Source: Sphaeroforma arctica JP610
Taxonomy: Eukaryota; Opisthokonta; Ichthyosporea; Ichthyophonida
Assembly: GCF_001186125.1 (NCBI RefSeq)
Contig: NW_014040313.1
Location: forward strand, 1 to 20,355
DNA length: 20,355 bases
Direction: 5' to 3'
The first letter of the stretch is position 1. The number at the start of each line of letters is the position of its first letter. Position numbers and translations under genes: made by a program. Shown here in pieces: positions 20,102 through 20,355 of this stretch. A model generated the notes under the pieces. It searched no databases. It saw nothing but the letters and a program-made list of their open reading frames with translations, and was not told the DNA's origin.

Positions 20102-20355
20102 TACAACACCCAATCCACAATAGAATCATGTTCTAATTGTCGGATACAAAAAAAACAAAGAGTTCAGTAGGTGAGATAGAATACCCAATGCTAATTCCAC
20201 AATAACATCATATACCCAATGCTAATTCCACAATAACATCATTTACTTGTTGTCTGATACAAAACAACGACAAAAGGTTTACAAGGTGAGAAATATTGTC
20301 CAACCCTAGGTCCACAATAACATCATTTACTTGTTGTCTGATACAAAACAAAGAC
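20102..20355 (-). repeat. Tandem repeat of about 83 bp at the right edge, junction-like units
   Basis: Core copies TCCACAATANNATCAT start at 20114, 20196, 20227 and 20311. The basic spacing is 82-84 bp, and one 31-bp segment is duplicated perfectly (20181-20211 and 20212-20242). Each full unit also contains GT(C/T)(G/T)GATACAAAA and AGGTGAGA. On the - strand a unit reads TTTTGTATCAG, then ACAACAAGTAAATGATG and TTATTGTGG, so it looks like an intron end followed by the start of an exon. The array continues past the window end. Confidence 0.8.

Noticed and set aside
19860-20113. Additional N-terminal Tweety exon as one long open reading to the first visible exon
   Set aside because: The reading lacks the hydrophobic helices expected before TM4, and a good acceptor sits directly before the TM4 exon, so the upstream part is better read as intron.
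1-20355. CRISPR array, tRNA or rRNA genes
   Set aside because: No regularly spaced identical repeats with unique spacers, no cloverleaf with a T-loop box, and no conserved rRNA core sequence was found. The window is eukaryotic.

Overview
The window is nuclear DNA of a eukaryote. Both host genes are interrupted by GT-AG introns, and the exons join in frame with the standard code. Spacers are AT-rich, and about 40% of the window is transposon remains. A Tweety-family gene beside compact introns fits a unicellular relative of animals or another free-living protist. The species is inferred, not shown.

Layout. Positions 1-6006 hold a Ty3/gypsy LTR retrotransposon on the + strand. Its 5' end lies off the left edge and its 3' LTR is 5282-6006. 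Gag-like, protease, reverse transcriptase, RNase H, an extra methyltransferase-like module and integrase are recognisable, and the copy is broken. A minisatellite of 52-bp units (6007-6400) starts at the LTR's outer edge. Positions 6600-9439 hold a decayed hAT-superfamily DNA transposon on the - strand. It is split by a solo LTR of the same Ty3/gypsy family in the opposite orientation (8374-9141). From 9440 to about 12110 I see AT-rich DNA without a convincing gene, apart from two hairpins.

The right half carries two convergent host genes. The + strand gene (12224-14329, six exons, 382 aa) encodes a predicted type I membrane protein: signal peptide, two tandem NTF2-like modules, one transmembrane helix and a short tail. 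The - strand gene (16800-19801, seven visible exons, 374 aa, 5' end outside the window) is a Tweety homolog, from its fourth transmembrane helix to the stop codon. About 2.4 kb of apparently gene-free DNA separates their 3' ends. The window ends in a tandem repeat of about 83 bp that looks like decayed copies of an intron-exon junction.

The two host genes show no obvious joint pathway. Both products are membrane proteins, but their adjacency is tail-to-tail. The most interesting points are the duplicated NTF2-like ectodomain protein, the telomere-like motif at an intron end in the Tweety gene, the junction-like repeat at the right edge, and the layered history of transposon insertions.
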